The position numbers and the translations under genes were made by a program. The notes under the pieces are model-generated. The model worked only from the letters and a program-made list of their open reading frames with translations, was not told the origin of the DNA and made no database searches. Positions 60,101-63,100 of a DNA stretch of 64,000 nucleotides are shown one piece after another. This DNA is from Platycnemis pennipes. Its lineage: Eukaryota; Arthropoda; Insecta; Odonata; Platycnemididae. The DNA is taken from assembly GCA_933228895.1 (NCBI GenBank), contig OW121853.1, positions 81,204,645 through 81,268,644 of the forward strand. Reading direction: 5' to 3'. Position 1 is the stretch's first letter; each line of letters opens with the position of its first letter.

Positions 60101-63100
60101 GGAAATGGTTCGAGTTGTGTTAATATCATAGAGTGAGCAAGAAAAGGTGCACCGGGAACACTTCACTTTAATAATTGTCTTTGTGAGGAAGACTAGAGCA
60201 AAAATTAACCAAATGGTACTGAAATTTATTTTCAATTTCATTGTATTAATTTAGACCAATGTGAAGAGAAAAATGCTTTTCAGTGAAGTCTGTCATTTCA
60301 AACTAAAGCTTGCCAGGGGCAATTCTGCAAAACAAGTAAAAAACCGAAGTTAGACTTATTCAAGTGCAAAAACACAGAAACAAATTCTATGGATCCATAC
60401 TACTGCAAAATAGAAATAAAATACCAGGAAAGTGCAACCATGGTGAGGATTTCAGCATTCTCTGGCTTCAGTCGTCTCCTTCAATCAGGTACCACCACAC
60501 AATACTGAGTATCGATCGTTCTGCATCTACATTGGACGTAGGGTACCAAACAGCTTGCAGAGCAGTTGTTGTGAATTCCATGTTGTCTTCTTTTATGAAA
60601 CACAAAAGGCTGCAAACATCCAGGGGAGCACTATCAGACTGCAACAACTGTTCCTTGGCCATTTTCTGCATCATGGTGTAGCCTTCGATAAACTTTTGAG
60701 GACTAGTAGGGGCAGCATATGACAACTTCTTCAACTTGCTTAAAATACTATCAGTCGTTTGGACTGGGGAACACGCTTCAAAAATCAACTTTAAAGGGTC
60801 TTCAGCCATCAGTTGGTTGAGTTTCAGTAGACTCTTCTGAGCAGTCATCTTCAAGGCATTTACAACGTCAGCTCTGTTAATGGCTTTCAATGTTTTTAAT
60901 TTGGCATTGAGCTCTGGAGAAAAGACCTTCGTCGTGACTAGACCCAGCATATTCTGCAGAACCTTCAGTTTAGAAAGCAGGACATGAGCTGTGGGGTAGC
61001 TATTGCCTTCCAGGAAAGTGATTAAGTTTACAAAGCGGTCACAGTTGTCAGTAATGAACTGAGCTTGGATTCTTATGACATCTAAAGCACTTGAATTTAA
61101 GTTTTCTTTCATTTTTTTCATAAATTCCATTATGTCATCTAGGTGCTCATGAATATAAAGCACAGCCAGAAGCCACGTATTCCATCTAGTTTGCACTGGC
61201 ATGGGAAAAAATTTTACTTTACTTTCTTCATACTTCCCACGTAAAAATTCCAAGTAAAGATGTTTCCTTCTTCTTACATTCAGAAATGCTGCTTGTTTTT
61301 GCAACTATTGAGTTCACTTCATCCAAATTGCACAGCCAAATTTTTCCCACTAAGTTAACTTTATGTGCCCAACATTGCACAAGTGCAAGATTGTCCTCAA
61401 TAAACCCCCTCAAAGTATTAACACATGCACTCATGCACCATGAGTATCATGTATTTGAATTATCTATCCAACTATTGGATGTGTTTGATGTATTCAATGA
61501 TGTTGGATGTCACTGTTAGATGTATTCGTTGTTCTAATTGTTCCATTTGAAATAAAATCTGTCCAAACCTTATGTTTAACTCTAATTACTAATTAAGAAC
61601 ACAAAACACACTCTGTAATTCCGCATAAAGTATATTTATTTAATGATCTGGTTTTGTAGCTGTGCTACATCTTCTAAGTTGTGTGTAATGTGTCAACTGT
61701 TCACTCACTCTTAAATTCAATTTATTCTGCTCTATTTTAGGCCATGCACCAAGGATGCTTGCCCAGCCTGGAAGAAAGCCATGAACAAAAAGCTTCATCA
61801 GGGTTTTGAGAAAATATTGGATGTGATAGAAGCTACTGCTCACTCCAGAAAAATGACTTCAGTCTCCTCACGTCTGCCAGATATTCCCAGTCCTATAGTT
61901 AATCCATCCAACAGATTTGTCAGCCGCAGTCCCAATAGCTCTTGTGAAGCAGAACATGAAAAGCAGCCTCAAGTGCATTTTCAAAACCTGGCAAAAGGCA
62001 TTGGTTTTTCAGTGTCAGATGATGTCCTTAATCAACACCCCATTGAAAAGCCAAAACGTATTAACTTCGCGCGTAATCAATCTGCCTGTGATGGTCTTAA
62101 TGGCAATAAAAATGGAAGTAATGATTGTGTGAATCGTGATAAAAAGAAAGTTTCTTGTGCCACAAGCAAAACTGTGGCGGATGTTTTGGATAAACCTGGA
62201 GATGCTATACATTTTTTAAGGGAAAGAGTAAACAGTGGTGATTTTGGTGCTCTTAATGATTTTTATATATCTGTTGAAAAACTATTCTTTGGTAACGAGA
62301 AGGTTGTATCAGCACTTAATAGTTCATTGCTTAAAGTATTCCCTTGGGTTAAACCTAAGTCTAGCACCAGAGATATGAAGAAGAAACTTGACGTTTTACT
62401 CAGTGATCATTGTTATACATCTGTTGGTAAAAATAGTGACATTATACAGTGGATACCAAAGGTCCTATCAGAAGATAAAGACAATCTGATAGTGATAGAT
62501 AATAGTGATAGCATTTCCTTAAAACCTACGTTACCTTCCTGTGATTTACAAGGTAGTGATGAAATTTTAGGTAGACAATTTGAAAGAGTCAGTGAGTCTA
62601 GTGATAATACAAAGAAGTGTCAATCCAAAGAACAGTCCAATCAAAATGAAAATTTATGGATGGACCCTAGTGATTATATTCCCAACCACAAAGTTTATAG
62701 TTTTGCATCAGCTTTAAGGCGTCGTTCTATAAATCGTAAGTCTCTTAGTTTGAGCTCTAAATGTTCTCAGTCAAAGGGTGAACCATCTAACATACCCGCT
62801 GAGCATGATAGTACTATGACCCTAGAAAACTCAAAAAACATAATGACATACACATCTGGGTTGGCGGAAAGTAAAAAAGAATCACTTGACTCAGAAAATA
62901 ATTATTCAAGTGATAGAGTAGACAGTGACAGAGTTAAAGTTGAGGATGCTGAAAATACTGGTGGGGAGCCAACAGAAGAATCAGAAGCAAAAGACAGTGT
63001 GAACTCCAGCCTTGAAGTTAAAGATCAGTGCCAAACATTATCAGAGGAAAATGATGCAGAAACATCAATGCCAATAGTGGATTCAGTGAAATCGGACCTT

